Translations under genes and position numbers: made by a program
Assembly: GCA_003244205.1 (NCBI GenBank)
Contig: QHBW01000013.1
Coordinates: 2,301-42,707, forward strand
DNA length: 40,407 nt
From: Solirubrobacterales bacterium
Lineage (GTDB): Bacteria; Actinomycetota; Thermoleophilia; Solirubrobacterales; Solirubrobacteraceae
Reading direction: 5' to 3'
Notes under the pieces: generated by a model
Databases searched by the model: none
The model's input: only the letters and a program-made list of their open reading frames with translations
What the model was told of the DNA's origin: nothing
Part shown: positions 26,714-37,396 of the stretch, piece by piece
Numbering within the stretch: the first letter of the stretch is position 1
How the letters are laid out: every line of letters starts with the position of its first letter

Positions 26714-28131
26714 CTACAGACCCAGCCGCTCGTGCACCAGCCGGGTGACCTCGCCGCCGTCGGCGCGACCCTTGGTTGCGCGCATGACGTGGCCGACGAT
26801 CGGGCCGATCGCCTTGGCGTTGCCGGCGCGCAATCGCTCGGCGGCATCGGGATGCTCAGCGATCGCGGCCGCGACGGCATCGGCGAGCCCGGCGTCGTCG
26901 TCGAGTGCTCCGACGCCTTCCTGCTCGACGATCCGCGCCGGATCTCCGCCCTGGCTCAGCAGCCGCGCCAGCACCACCGTGCGCGCAGGCCCCGCCGCGA
27001 CCCGGCCGGCGCCAACCAGCGCCACCAGGGCTGCCAGCGCAGCCGGCTCCAGCGCGGAGGCGTCCGGATCCCGTTCGCCGAGAGCCGCGGCTACGTGCGC
27101 CGTCCACGTGGCCAGCTCGCGGGGCGAGGCGCCGTCGGCGGCGGAGAGCACGGCTTCGAAGAAGCTCCCGAGCGCCGGGCGAAAGGCGAACTGGTGCGCG
27201 TGCTCGGCGCTCAGACCCAAGTGCTCGTAGCGCGCGATGCGCGTGGCGGGCAGTTCGCCCACCGCCTCGCGAGCGCGCTGCACCATCTCCTCGTCAATCG
27301 CGATCGGCACGAGATCGGGCTCGGGGAAGTAGCGGTAGTCGTGCGCCTCCTCCTTGGAGCGCAGCGAGGTGAGGTTGCCGCTGCGTGGGTCGAAGTGCAG
27401 CGTCTGCTGGACCACCTCCGCACCGCTCTCCAGCAGCGCCCGCTGGCGGGCGATCTCGGCCTCGATTCCGCGCTTGACGAAGGAGAACGAGTTCATGTTT
27501 TTCAGCTCGGTCTTGACCCCGAGCTCGCCGCTGCCGGCCGGCGCCAGCGAGACGTTGGCGTCGCAGCGCAGTGATCCCTCCGCCATGCGTACGTCCGAAA
27601 CACCGAGCTGACGCATCGTCGCTGCCAGCAGCGCCAGCCACACCCTCGCCTCCTCGGCGTCGTGGAGGTCGGGCTCGGTAACGACTTCAACCAGTGGCGT
27701 GCCCCCGCGGTTGAAGTCGACGATGCTCGAGCCAGCGCCGTGGATGCGGCCGCTGACCCCGACATGGTTGAGCTTGGCCGCATCCTCCTCGAGGTGGACA
27801 CGATCGATGCGGACGTCGCCGAGGCTGCCGCCGCGACACAGCGGCGCGTCGTACTGGGAGATCTGGAAGCCCTTGGGCAGGTCGGGATAGAAGTAGTTCT
27901 TGCGATGGAAGATCGACTGCGGAGCCAGCTCACACCCGAGCGCGTGGCCGATCATCAGCCCAAAGTGGATCGATTGCGCGTTGAGGACCGGGAGCGCCCC
28001 GGGCAAGCCCAAGCAGACGGGGCAGGTGCGCGTATTGGGCGGCTCGCCGAAAGACAGCTCACACGCGCAGAACATCTTCGTGCGCGTGTCAAGCTGCACA
28101 TGGATCTCCAATCCGATCGTGGGTTGCAAGT

Positions 28132-28135
<4 letters not shown>
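26714..28135 (-). CDS. gatB: Asp-tRNA(Asn)/Glu-tRNA(Gln) amidotransferase subunit B
   Basis: tRNA-binding and kinase subunit of GatCAB, which converts mischarged Glu-tRNA(Gln) or Asp-tRNA(Asn). The 473-residue protein begins [18 protein letters not shown]. It has zinc-type cysteines (C23, C25, C38, C41 in CAC and [10 protein letters not shown]), [59 protein letters not shown] and KNMNSF. The helical and YqeY-like tail follows to the end ([21 protein letters not shown]). The ATG at 28135 overlaps the gatA stop (ATGA). It is the last gene of gatC-gatA-gatB. Confidence 0.97.
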
Positions 28136-29606
<1,471 letters not shown>

Positions 29607-29610
<4 letters not shown>

Positions 29611-29891
29611 GACCCCGGCGTCGGGACCTCGAAGCCCTCCTCCGCGACGGCGGGTGCGCCAGCCAGCGCGACCTCGCGCGACAGCGAGGGACGCGGCTCG
29701 TCTGCGCGCAGTGCGTTGGCGATCTCGATCACGTGGGAGGTCGGCGCGACCGACTCGAGGTCGAGCTCGGAGATAGTCTCGATGTGGTCGAGTACTGCGG
29801 AGAGCTCCCGCGACATGCGCTCCACCTCGTCGTGGGTGAGCTCGAGGCGAGCGAGTCTCGCGACGTGCAGCACCTGGTCGCGGTCGAGCAT
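29607..29891 (-). CDS. gatC: Asp-tRNA(Asn)/Glu-tRNA(Gln) amidotransferase subunit C
   Basis: Small stabilising subunit of GatCAB, which wraps GatA. The 94-residue protein has the standard start [21 protein letters not shown] and [25 protein letters not shown] in two pieces, then [16 protein letters not shown] near the end. TAGAAT (29898-29903) lies 6 nt before the ATG and includes the stop codon of the upstream membrane gene, so a leaderless start is possible. It leads gatC-gatA-gatB with 4 bp overlaps. Confidence 0.95.
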
Positions 29892-29900
29892 GCGGCGATT

Positions 29901-30548
29901 CTAGTGTTGGTCCTCGATCCCGCCGCCGCGTGCGCTGCTCGGAGAGCGCCTCGGGATCGGCGCCGGACGGGGCGGCCCGCTGAGCAGCCTGGCAGCCTGC
30001 GCGCGGGCATCGCGGACCGAGACGCGCTCGTCGCGCATCGCCAGATACGCGCCCACCGTGAGACCGGCGGTCAGCAGCAGCCCGAGCCAACCGAAGACCT
30101 GGGTGGTCACGCGGAAGCTTCCCGTCAGTCCGGAGATCGATGCCTGTGGCGGCGCCCAACCGCCGGGCTTGGAGATCAGGACATCGATCAGCACGAACAG
30201 AGTGCTCAACGCGCCGAGAGGTGTGGCGATCACGCTCGCGATGACCGCGAATCCGACCGAGCGCTGCGTCGCAGCCACCACGACCATCCCAAGCGTCACG
30301 ACGATGGTCAGCAGGAGCAGGAGATCGATCACCGAGAACGCGGTCCATGCGTCTGCGCCGCGAGCAGAGTGAGTGAGCACGGCCTGCAGCACCGGATTGG
30401 CGTGCAACTGCTCGTTGATCACCGGGTTGGCAGAGCTGATGCTGGCGCTGGCGCGAAACCAGTGCAGGAACATGTCGACGAACAGCAGGGCGGCGCAGGC
30501 GGCCGCGAGCTTCTCACCCGTGCGCAGCCGGCTGAGGTCGATGTCCAT
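29901..30548 (-). CDS. Multi-pass membrane protein, tandem paralogue A
   Basis: A 215-residue protein with four likely membrane helices (about residues 13-32, 83-105, 111-140 and 160-182). It shares with its upstream neighbour a start LRxGEK, an FLHWF segment, and [10 protein letters not shown] followed by LISKPG. The C-terminus is a short cytoplasmic tail rich in Arg/Pro. The ATG at 30548 matches the paralogue start, but it has no Shine-Dalgarno and a strong hairpin lies 14 nt ahead; a GTG at 30590 after GAGGA is an alternative. Function unknown; the family was not recognised. Confidence 0.75.
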   Translation of the reverse strand: MDIDLSRLRTGEKLAAACAALLFVDMFLHWFRASASISSANPVINEQLHANPVLQAVLTHSARGADAWTAFSVIDLLLLLTIVVTLGMVVVAATQRSVGFAVIASVIATPLGALSTLFVLIDVLISKPGGWAPPQASISGLTGSFRVTTQVFGWLGLLLTAGLTVGAYLAMRDERVSVRDARAQAARLLSGPPRPAPIPRRSPSSARGGGIEDQH

Positions 30549-30562
30549 GATCGCTGGGCCGT

Positions 30563-30592
30563 CGGTGCGCCGCCACGCTGGGCGACGCACCG
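30563..30592 (-). terminator. Strong hairpin between the tandem membrane genes
   Basis: CGGTGCGTCGCC and GGCGGCGCACCG form a 12 bp stem with one G-U pair and a 6-nt loop (minus-strand sense). It begins 16 nt after the upstream stop and ends 14 nt before the ATG of the downstream paralogue. There is no U-tract; it could terminate, or hinder translation of the second gene. Confidence 0.5.
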
Positions 30593-30608
30593 ATCCTCGC
30601 TGCTCCCC

Positions 30609-31274
30609 TTAGGAGCCGGGGGGCGGCGTGCTGCCGCCGCCCGGGGGCGGCGTGCTCGGGGGCGGCGTGCCACCGCCGCCGGGGGGGGCGCCCTGGCCTG
30701 GGTTCCCAGCACCGGGCGGGGCGGCCGGGGGCGGAGGTGGCGGAGGTGGCGGGGGCGGCGGGGGCGCAGTGCCCCGCCCGCCTCCCTGGAAGGCACCGGC
30801 CGCCTGCTGACGGGCGTCGCCGATCGAGACGCCCTCCTCCTGCATCGCCCGGTAGCTGCCAAATGTCATCGCGGCCGCCGCCACGAGGCCGAAATAGCCC
30901 CAGATCAGAGCCGACGCGTGCAGCGACACTCCGAACCCGCCGACGCCGGGCTTGGAGATGAACAGCTTGAGCACGATCAGCAGCGTTGCGAGCGCGCCGA
31001 GCGCCGTCGCGATCACGCTGACGGAGACAGGCAGCGCGACCTTTCGCTGTGACGCGGTGAGCCAAACCATGCCCAGTGCAGCGACGATCGCCAGTAGCGA
31101 GAAGAGCCAGATCAGCACCTCGTGCCAGGCGCTGAACCCGCCTCCGGTCACGGTCGTCACCCCATTGCTGATTTTGAAGTGGAACCAATGGAAGAACAGC
31201 AAGATGAACAGCACGCTCGCGGCCGCTCCAGCGATCTTCTCGCCCTGGCGAAGCCGGTCGAGATTGAGCTCCAT
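30609..31274 (-). CDS. Multi-pass membrane protein with polyproline tail, tandem paralogue B
   Basis: A 221-residue protein paralogous to the next gene: LRQGEK near the start, FFHWF, VSVIATALGAL and LFISKPG. Four membrane helices are likely (about 13-30, 50-72, 80-105 and 120-142). The C-terminus is very unusual: a run of 13 prolines followed by PAAPPGAGNPGQ and repeats of PPPGGGSTPPPGS type, about 55 residues of low complexity. The ATG at 31274 has GGAGGTG 9 nt upstream. Translation of such a run normally depends on EF-P. Function unknown; the tail may extend from the membrane or bind partners. Confidence 0.8.
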   Translation of the reverse strand: MELNLDRLRQGEKIAGAAASVLFILLFFHWFHFKISNGVTTVTGGGFSAWHEVLIWLFSLLAIVAALGMVWLTASQRKVALPVSVSVIATALGALATLLIVLKLFISKPGVGGFGVSLHASALIWGYFGLVAAAAMTFGSYRAMQEEGVSIGDARQQAAGAFQGGGRGTAPPPPPPPPPPPPPAAPPGAGNPGQGAPPGGGGTPPPSTPPPGGGSTPPPGS

Positions 31275-31398
31275 GAAGTAACGCACCTCCGGTCGAAACG
31301 GATTGGTCGGCAAAGAGGGATTTCGCAACCCCTCCCCCGGCCTGCTTTGCGCAGGACGGCACCACCGTACGCCACTTGCCGGCGTTACGCCAGTCAAA

Positions 31399-32268
31399 TC
31401 AGCGCTTGATCGAGGCGAGCGTCGCCCGCGCACGAGCGGCGCGCAGCGTATTGCGCAGCAGGCAGGCGCGCGTCATCGGTCCCACGCCGCCCGGAACCGG
31501 GGTGAGCGCTCCGGCGATTGCCGCTACGCCATCGAAGGCGACGTCACCCACCAGACCGTGCTCGCCGCGTGTGATGCCGACGTCGATCACGGTAGCGCCG
31601 GGCTTGACCCAGGCGGGCTGGATCATCTGCGGGCGCCCGACCGCCGCGACGAGAATGTCCGCGCTCGCAGCGAGCTGGGGGAGCTCCCGGGTGCGCGAGT
31701 GGGCCATGGTGACGGTGGCGTTGCGCTCCAGCAGCAGGGCGCCGAGCGGCTTACCGACAAGGTTGGAGCGTCCAATCACGACAGCGCGGGCGCCGTCAGG
31801 CTCAATCCGGTAGGCATCGAGCAGCTCCATCACTCCCACTGGGGTGCATGGACGCATCCCCGGGAGGCCCTGGGCCAGCAGTCCGGCGCTCACCGGCGTG
31901 AGACCGTCAGCGTCCTTGGCGGGATCGATCAACGCGGTCAGCGCTGCGCCGTCAAGGCCGTCGGGCACCGGTAGCTGGAGGAGGATGGCGTCCACAGTCT
32001 CCTCGGCGTTGAGCGTCTCCAAGAGCGCGATCACGTCGCCTTGGGTGGTATCGGCTCCGAGGCGGTGGTCGAAGGGCTCGATGCCAACCTCGCGGCAGTC
32101 ACGCTGCTTTGCGTCGACGTAGACCGAGGAGCCCGCGTCGTCGCCCACGAGGACGGTTGCGAGACCGGCTGAACGTCCGAGCTCGCGGGCGAAGGCCGCG
32201 GCGTCTTGGGCGACTTCCGAACGCACGCGGGCCGCCTGGGCAGCGCCGTCGATGATCGTGGCCGCCAT
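31399..32268 (-). CDS. folD: Bifunctional methylenetetrahydrofolate dehydrogenase/cyclohydrolase
   Basis: Interconverts methylene-, methenyl- and 10-formyl-tetrahydrofolate with NADP. The 289-residue protein has VGDDAGSSVYVDAKQRDCREVGIE (catalytic Tyr and Lys) in two halves, ILLQLPVPDGLD, DPAKDADGLTP and MRPCTPVGVMELL. The NADP-binding VVIGRSNLVGKPLGALLLERNATV and the final TPVPGGVGPMTRACLL complete it. The ATG at 32268 has TAGGGT 7 nt upstream and no Shine-Dalgarno. It stands alone between pcrA and the membrane paralogues, but could share a transcript with the latter. Confidence 0.97.
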   Translation of the reverse strand: MAATIIDGAAQAARVRSEVAQDAAAFARELGRSAGLATVLVGDDAGSSVYVDAKQRDCREVGIEPFDHRLGADTTQGDVIALLETLNAEETVDAILLQLPVPDGLDGAALTALIDPAKDADGLTPVSAGLLAQGLPGMRPCTPVGVMELLDAYRIEPDGARAVVIGRSNLVGKPLGALLLERNATVTMAHSRTRELPQLAASADILVAAVGRPQMIQPAWVKPGATVIDVGITRGEHGLVGDVAFDGVAAIAGALTPVPGGVGPMTRACLLRNTLRAARARATLASIKR

Positions 32269-32275
32269 GACCCGG

Positions 32276-32281
32276 ACCCTA
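32276..32281 (-). promoter_or_regulatory. -10-like hexamer of folD
   Basis: TAGGGT lies 7 nt before the ATG at 32268, consistent with a leaderless or nearly leaderless mRNA. The rest of the 91 bp gap to pcrA shows no other clear signal. Confidence 0.4.
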
Positions 32282-32359
32282 GCGGCGCCCCGGTCGCCGG
32301 ACAGGTCCGGAGGCTCAGGGGCGGGTCAACGGCGGCTCAGCGGCGGGGTCCGGGACGGC

Positions 32360-34564
32360 TCACTGCCGTGTCAGGGGCGCGAAGGCGGCTACCAGCTTGC
32401 GTTCTGTGCCGTCGCGAGCGAAACGGACCACCACGACCCCCCCGGGCTCCACCGCGGTCACCACCCCGTCACCAAACGCGGCGTGGACGACGTCCTCGCC
32501 GAGTCGGTAGCTGGGCGACGGCGCCGGGGACGACGCGTCGCTCCAGCCGCCCGCGTGTCCGCCAGCGCCCCTCTGACGGGCGCCGCCGCTCCATCCGATC
32601 CCCGGGCGAGGCCGCGGCTCCTCGCGGTCGGTGAGCTCGGCGGGGATCTCGTCCAGGAAGCGGCTGCGTAAGCCGTAGGCGCGAGTTCCGAACAGCGTCC
32701 GCGAACGGGCATGCGTGAGCGTCAGCTCACGCATGGCTCGCGTGATGCCGACGTAACAGAGCCGGCGCTCCTCCTCCAGCGTGCCGTCGTCGAGCGCTCG
32801 TGAGTGGGGGAAGACGCCGTCCTCGCAGCCGATGATGAAGACGATCGGGAACTCGAGCCCCTTGGCGTTGTGGAGCGTCATCAATGTGATCAGACCCTCG
32901 TCGTCGCGCAGCGAGTCGACGTCTGAGAGCAGCGCGATCTGCTGCAGGAAGCTCTCGAGCGAGGGCTCCTCGGCCGTCTCGTCGTACTCGCGCGCGACGC
33001 CGACGAGCTCCTGGAGGTTCTCGATCCGCCCCTGCGCCTCAATCGTGCGCTCGGCCTCGAGCGCCTCGAGGTAACCGGTCTCGCTGAGCACCGCTTCCAG
33101 CAGCTCGCCAACCGCCGGCCTTGCCTGGGCGCGCTCGCGCAAGCCGGTCATCGTCGCCATGAAGCGCCCGATCGCCTTGACGGCGGCAGCGCCAAGCCCG
33201 GGAACGGCGGCGGGGTCGGCGGCCGCATCCCAGACGGCATCCCCGGTCGTGTTGGCCCAGCCGATCACCCGCGACAGCGAGGTCTGGCCGATACCGCGGC
33301 GCGGTGAGTTGGCGACCCGGGTGAAGGCGCCGACATCCTGCGGGTTGACGAGCAACCCCAAATAGGCGATCGCATCACGGATCTCCGCACGCTCGTAGAA
33401 CTTGGTACCACCAACCACCTGGTAGCCGATTGAGGCGCGCACGAGCGTGTCCTCGAGCACGCGCGATTGCGCGTTGGTCCTGTAGAAGACGGCGATCTCC
33501 TCGCGCGAGACGCCTTCTTCGACCATACGCTGGACTTCGCCGACGACGAAGCGCCCTTCGGCGTGCTCGTCATCGAGCTCGCGTACGCGGATCGGATCTC
33601 CTGCACCGAGATCGGTCCACAGCGCCTTGGACATGCGGCCGCGGTTGTTGGCCACGACGGCGTTGGCCGCCGAAAGGATCGTCTGGGTCGAGCGGTAGTT
33701 CTGCTCGAGCTTGACGACCTTGGCGTCCACGAAGTCGTCGCGAAAGTCGAGGATGTTCCTTACATCAGCTCCGCGGAAGCCGTAGATCGACTGATCGTCG
33801 TCCCCCACGACCGCGAGGTTGCGGTGCTCGGAGGCCAGCAGCTGGAGCCAGCGGTACTGAGCGTGGTTGGTGTCCTGGTACTCGTCCACGAGGACGTGAC
33901 GGAATGCCGCCTGGAAGCGGTCGCGCACCTCCTGGAAGAGCTCGAGCACGTTGACCGCGCGGACGAGCAGATCGTCGAAATCCATCGCGTTGGTGCGGTG
34001 CATCTCGCGCTCATAGGCCTGATAGACGTCGGCCACCGTCTGCTCGAAGAACGAGCCCACCTGCTCGCGGTAGGCGTCGGCGTCGCGCAAGCGGTTCTTT
34101 GCGCCCGAGATCTGGGCGGCGATCGCGTTCGGGGTGAAGCGCTTGGGGTCGATCCCGAGCTCGTCGAGGCAGCGGCGCACCATGCGGCGCGAATCGGCCG
34201 CGTCATAGATCGTGAACCCTCGCGTGTAGCCGAGCCGCGGCGCTTCGGAGCGCAGCATGCGCGCGCAAGCGGAATGGAATGTCAGTAGCCACATCGCGCG
34301 CGTACGGCGCCCAACGAGCAGCTCGACGCGCTCCCGCATCTCGGTGGCGGCCTTGTTGGTGAAGGTGATCGCGAGGATCTCGCCCGGCTGGGCGCGGCCC
34401 GAGTCGATCAGGTGGGCGATTCGGTGCGTCAGCACGCGTGTCTTGCCGGAGCCCGCTCCCGCAAGGATCAGCAGCGGTCCGTCGGGCGCAGTGACAGCTT
34501 CCCGCTGGGGCGGGTTGAGGCCCTCGAGCAGGGCGTCGCCGGAGAGTGCGGAGGGCTGGGGCAT
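32360..34564 (-). CDS. pcrA: ATP-dependent DNA helicase PcrA/UvrD type
   Basis: Superfamily 1A 3'-5' helicase for repair and replication. The 734-residue protein has all helicase motifs: the Q-like LNPPQREAV, Walker A LAGAGSGKTRVL (34-45), FTNKAATEMRERV, motif II VDEYQDTN, motif III VGDDDQSIYGFRGA, motif IV EQNYRST, motif V LMTLHNAKGLEF and motif VI RRLCYVGITRAM. The C-terminal Tudor-like module (YRLGEDVVHAAFGDGVV) is the RNA-polymerase contact seen in PcrA. A Ser/Gly/Arg linker precedes it. The ATG at 34564 has TACCGT 14 nt upstream. It stands divergent from the queuosine-salvage gene. Confidence 0.96.
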   Translation of the reverse strand: MPQPSALSGDALLEGLNPPQREAVTAPDGPLLILAGAGSGKTRVLTHRIAHLIDSGRAQPGEILAITFTNKAATEMRERVELLVGRRTRAMWLLTFHSACARMLRSEAPRLGYTRGFTIYDAADSRRMVRRCLDELGIDPKRFTPNAIAAQISGAKNRLRDADAYREQVGSFFEQTVADVYQAYEREMHRTNAMDFDDLLVRAVNVLELFQEVRDRFQAAFRHVLVDEYQDTNHAQYRWLQLLASEHRNLAVVGDDDQSIYGFRGADVRNILDFRDDFVDAKVVKLEQNYRSTQTILSAANAVVANNRGRMSKALWTDLGAGDPIRVRELDDEHAEGRFVVGEVQRMVEEGVSREEIAVFYRTNAQSRVLEDTLVRASIGYQVVGGTKFYERAEIRDAIAYLGLLVNPQDVGAFTRVANSPRRGIGQTSLSRVIGWANTTGDAVWDAAADPAAVPGLGAAAVKAIGRFMATMTGLRERAQARPAVGELLEAVLSETGYLEALEAERTIEAQGRIENLQELVGVAREYDETAEEPSLESFLQQIALLSDVDSLRDDEGLITLMTLHNAKGLEFPIVFIIGCEDGVFPHSRALDDGTLEEERRLCYVGITRAMRELTLTHARSRTLFGTRAYGLRSRFLDEIPAELTDREEPRPRPGIGWSGGARQRGAGGHAGGWSDASSPAPSPSYRLGEDVVHAAFGDGVVTAVEPGGVVVVRFARDGTERKLVAAFAPLTRQ

Positions 34565-34639
34565 CGGGGCCTGGGCTCACGGTAGCGGGCGACCCGGCCG
34601 GCCCGCTCGGCGCCTCGATCAGCGATCCTGGCCGGCTCG

Positions 34640-35566
34640 ATGGCGCTGCTCGACGAGATCCGGGAGCGGTGCGCGGAGGTCGCCGCCCGCGCCCGCCACG
34701 TGCACGTCCGCGTGGAGAGGATCTCCGCCTATTCACAAGCGCTCGGGCCGGGAAGACCGTTGCAGGTGGATGCCGAGGTGGTGCCGCTGGGGGCGAACCG
34801 GGAGCAGCTCGCGGGCTTCGTGCTCGCCCTCGACGCGATCAATTTTGGCTCTGGCTGGTTTCCGACGCTGCGCAAACGCTTCGGTCGCTCGGGCTACTTC
34901 ACGGTGGCACTCGGACTGCGCGAGCGATTCGACGTCGAGCCCGAGCGTTTCAGCGCGGCAGCGTTGGCCGCCGTCGACCGTCTATGGCTTGCCGAGGCAT
35001 TGGGCCAGGATTCTGCTCACGAGCTCATGGGCCACTACGCCGCGGCACTGCACGAGCTGGGCGAGCGCGTCGTTGCCGATCACGGCGACTGCTACGCCAC
35101 GCTGATCGACGCTGCCAGCGGCTCGGCCGAGGCGCTGACGGAGATACTGGCGGGCTGGCCCGCTTTCCACGACGTTGCGCGCCATCGGGGGCGTGCGGTG
35201 CCGTTCTTTAAGCGGGCCCAGATCGCCGCCGCCGACCTGGCGGCGGCGGGCGTCCTGGAGGCGCCGGACCTTGGCCGCTTGACGCTGTTCGCCGACAACC
35301 TCGTCCCCCACGTGCTGCGTCTCGACGGTGTGCTCGACTACGCGCCCGCCTTGCTGGCGCGGATCGAAGCGGGCGAGCTGCTCGAGCACGGCTCCGCGGA
35401 GGAGGTCGAGATCCGTGCGTGTGCCCTGCACGCGGTCGAGCTCATCGTCACCGATCACGCGGGCGAGCTCACGGCCGCGCAGATCGACGGCACGCTCTGG
35501 CGCCGCGGCGGTGGCGGGCGCTACAAGGCCGCTCCGCGGCACCGTACACGCTGCACGGCGTACTGA
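34640..35566 (+). CDS. Queuosine 5'-phosphate N-glycosylase/hydrolase (Q_salvage, DUF2419)
   Basis: A 308-residue protein matching the queuosine-salvage family (Qng1 type), which releases queuine from queuosine 5'-phosphate. Telling segments are the central FVLALDAINFGSGWFP, the helical AHELMGHYAAALHELGE, PFFKRAQIAAADL, RLTLFADNLVPHVLRLDGVL and the C-terminal EIRACALHAVELI with the end RYKAAPRHRTRCTAY. The conserved acidic residues in LDAINFG and ADN fit the family active site, as far as I can tell from memory. The ATG at 34640 has no strong Shine-Dalgarno. It is isolated; no other queuosine gene lies in the window. Confidence 0.82.
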   Translation: MALLDEIRERCAEVAARARHVHVRVERISAYSQALGPGRPLQVDAEVVPLGANREQLAGFVLALDAINFGSGWFPTLRKRFGRSGYFTVALGLRERFDVEPERFSAAALAAVDRLWLAEALGQDSAHELMGHYAAALHELGERVVADHGDCYATLIDAASGSAEALTEILAGWPAFHDVARHRGRAVPFFKRAQIAAADLAAAGVLEAPDLGRLTLFADNLVPHVLRLDGVLDYAPALLARIEAGELLEHGSAEEVEIRACALHAVELIVTDHAGELTAAQIDGTLWRRGGGGRYKAAPRHRTRCTAY

Positions 35567-35626
35567 CCCCGCCTCTCGACGAAGGCACTCGGACCCCTGC
35601 GGCGAGCCGCCGCCCGCGCTATCCGA

Positions 35627-36361
35627 CTAGCCCCCGGCGGGATTCGGTCCGCGCACCGGGCGCAGCGGGCGCACCTTCGCGCCGGGGTGCTCACCGCCGT
35701 GTTCGGCGAGCTGGCGCTCGAGCACGACGATGCGCGCCGAAAGCCCCCGAATGGCGTCCGCAACGGGGTCGGGGAGATGGATCCAGTCGGCGTCGGGACC
35801 CTCGGGCGCACGTCCGTCGACGCGCACAGGATGACCGGGGTTCCCCACTACCGTCGAGTTCGGCGGCACGTCGTTGATGACGACGGAGTTGGCCCCGATC
35901 TTGGAGCCGTGACCGATCGTGATTGGACCGAGCAGCTTGGCGCCGGAGCCGATCGTGACATTGTCCTCCACCGTCGGGTGACGCTTGCCGGTCGCAAAAC
36001 CGGTTCCCCCCAGGGTCACGCCCTGATACAGCGTCACGCGGTCGCCGACCAGAGCGGTCTCACCGATTACGACACCCATTCCGTGATCGATGAAGAAGTC
36101 CTGGCCAATTTCGGCCGCCGGGTGGATCTCGATGCCGCTAACGGCGCGCGTGATCGCGGCGATCGTCCGCGGCAGCAGCGGCACGCCAGCGTCGTAGAGC
36201 GCGTGGGCGATGCGGTGCGACAGCAGCGCCTGAACCCCCGGCCACGTGGCAAGGATCTCAGCCGGGGTAGCCCCCCGCGCCGCCGGATCGCGCTCCAGCG
36301 CCGCGCCGACATCACGGCTGACTTCACGCGCAAGGCGCGACAGCGTGCCGATCCCGAGCAC
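35627..36361 (-). CDS. cysE: Serine O-acetyltransferase
   Basis: Acetylates serine with acetyl-CoA to give O-acetylserine, the substrate of CysK. The 244-residue protein has the helical N-terminus (TWPGVQALLSHRIAHALYDAG) and a left-handed beta-helix of hexapeptide repeats: IHPAAEIGQDFFIDHGMGVVIGETALVG in two runs, QGVTLGGTG, KRHPTVEDNVTIGSGAKLLG and VVGNPGHPV. The C-terminal extension is Pro/Arg-rich. The GTG at 36361 is in frame; a nearby ATG at 36365 is not. TACGCT lies 6 nt before the GTG. It follows cysK by 30 bp, so the two form a cysteine unit. Confidence 0.94.
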   Translation of the reverse strand: MLGIGTLSRLAREVSRDVGAALERDPAARGATPAEILATWPGVQALLSHRIAHALYDAGVPLLPRTIAAITRAVSGIEIHPAAEIGQDFFIDHGMGVVIGETALVGDRVTLYQGVTLGGTGFATGKRHPTVEDNVTIGSGAKLLGPITIGHGSKIGANSVVINDVPPNSTVVGNPGHPVRVDGRAPEGPDADWIHLPDPVADAIRGLSARIVVLERQLAEHGGEHPGAKVRPLRPVRGPNPAGG

Positions 36362-36391
36362 GCATGCAGCGTAGCGTTGTGACGCTGCGCG

Positions 36392-37363
36392 CTAGCCGCG
36401 AGCGGGCGCCGCGGCGCCATCCACGGCCACAGCCTGCGGTGCAAAAAAGGGCGTGGAGATGTAGCGCTCACCGGAGTCTGGAAGCACGACGGCGATCCGC
36501 TGACCGCGCGACTCTGGCCGCCGTGCGAGCTCGAGCGCCGCCCACATAGCGGCGCCACCGGAGAGGCCGGCGAGCACCCCTTCGCGGCTGGCAAGCAGTC
36601 GCGCCGTCTCGATCGCGTCCTCGTCGCTGACGCCTATGACCTCGTCCAGCAGCTCCGCCTTGAGCACCGCGGGCACGAACCCGGCGCCGATGCCCTGGAT
36701 CTTGTGCGGCCCCGCCGCCCCACCGGCAAGTACGGCTGAGGCGGCGGGCTCGACCGCGACGAGACGGACGGTTGCGTTGCGCGAGCGCAGGTACTCACCG
36801 GCGCCCGTGATCGTCCCGCCCGTACCGACGCCGGCGACGAGCACGTCGATGCGACCGTCGAGCGCCTCCCACAGCTCGGGACCGGTGGTGCGCCGGTGGA
36901 TCTCGGGATTGGCGGGGTTTGAGAACTGGTCGGGGAGGAAGACATCCGGCGAGCGCGCAAAGGCCTGGGCGGCGGCGACAGCCTCGTTCATTCCGCCTAG
37001 CGACTCGGTGATCTCGACGCGCGCGCCGTAGAGCGCGAGCAAGCTCTCGCGCTCCCGGCTCATCCCTTGCGGCAGGGTCAGCACGAGGTCGTAACCGCGG
37101 GCGGCGCAGACCATCGCGAGCGCGATCCCGGTGTTCCCGCTGGTCGCCTCGACGATCGTGGTCCGGCCAGGCTCGATCCGTCCCTCGCGCTCGGCCGTGT
37201 CGATCATCGCCGCGCCGATGCGGTCTTTGACCGATCCGCCGGGATTGCAGGCCTCGAGCTTCGCGAAAATCTCGACCTCGAGGTCCCCGTCGATCACCCG
37301 CGAGAGCGCCAGCAGCGGTGTCCCGCCGATCAGCTCCGCAATGTTGATCGAGATTCCCGCCAT
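36392..37363 (-). CDS. cysK: Cysteine synthase (O-acetylserine sulfhydrylase)
   Basis: PLP enzyme that makes cysteine from O-acetylserine and sulfide. The 323-residue protein has IGGTPLLALSRV, KLEACNPGGSVKDRIG with the PLP lysine K46, and EATSGNTGIALA (74-79 TSGNTG). GTGGTITGAGEYL and HKIQGIGAGFVP, where PLP-phosphate and substrate loops lie, complete it. The pattern fits CysK rather than CysM or cystathionine synthase, and lacks a CBS tail. The ATG at 37363 has TACCAT 9 nt upstream and no Shine-Dalgarno. It leads cysK-cysE. The long frame to 37636 runs into the transposase remnant and is not real. Confidence 0.95.
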   Translation of the reverse strand: MAGISINIAELIGGTPLLALSRVIDGDLEVEIFAKLEACNPGGSVKDRIGAAMIDTAEREGRIEPGRTTIVEATSGNTGIALAMVCAARGYDLVLTLPQGMSRERESLLALYGARVEITESLGGMNEAVAAAQAFARSPDVFLPDQFSNPANPEIHRRTTGPELWEALDGRIDVLVAGVGTGGTITGAGEYLRSRNATVRLVAVEPAASAVLAGGAAGPHKIQGIGAGFVPAVLKAELLDEVIGVSDEDAIETARLLASREGVLAGLSGGAAMWAALELARRPESRGQRIAVVLPDSGERYISTPFFAPQAVAVDGAAAPARG

Positions 37364-37372
37364 TGCCCGACG

Positions 37373-37378
37373 ATGGTA
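37373..37378 (-). promoter_or_regulatory. -10-like hexamer of cysK-cysE
   Basis: TACCAT lies 9 nt before the ATG at 37363, the same spacing as at ilvC, menB and leuL. The transposase remnant starts just upstream. Confidence 0.45.
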
Positions 37379-37396
37379 GCCGCGGGGACGAGCTGT

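Noticed and set aside
30720..30775. G-rich low-complexity DNA that could be taken as a repeat element or G-quadruplex switch.
   Set aside because: It encodes the polyproline tail of the membrane protein, which explains it; a secondary DNA role is possible but unsupported.
31380..31400. TTGACT as a -35 of the membrane paralogue operon.
   Set aside because: The nearest TANNNT (TACGGT) is 22 nt away, too far for a normal promoter.
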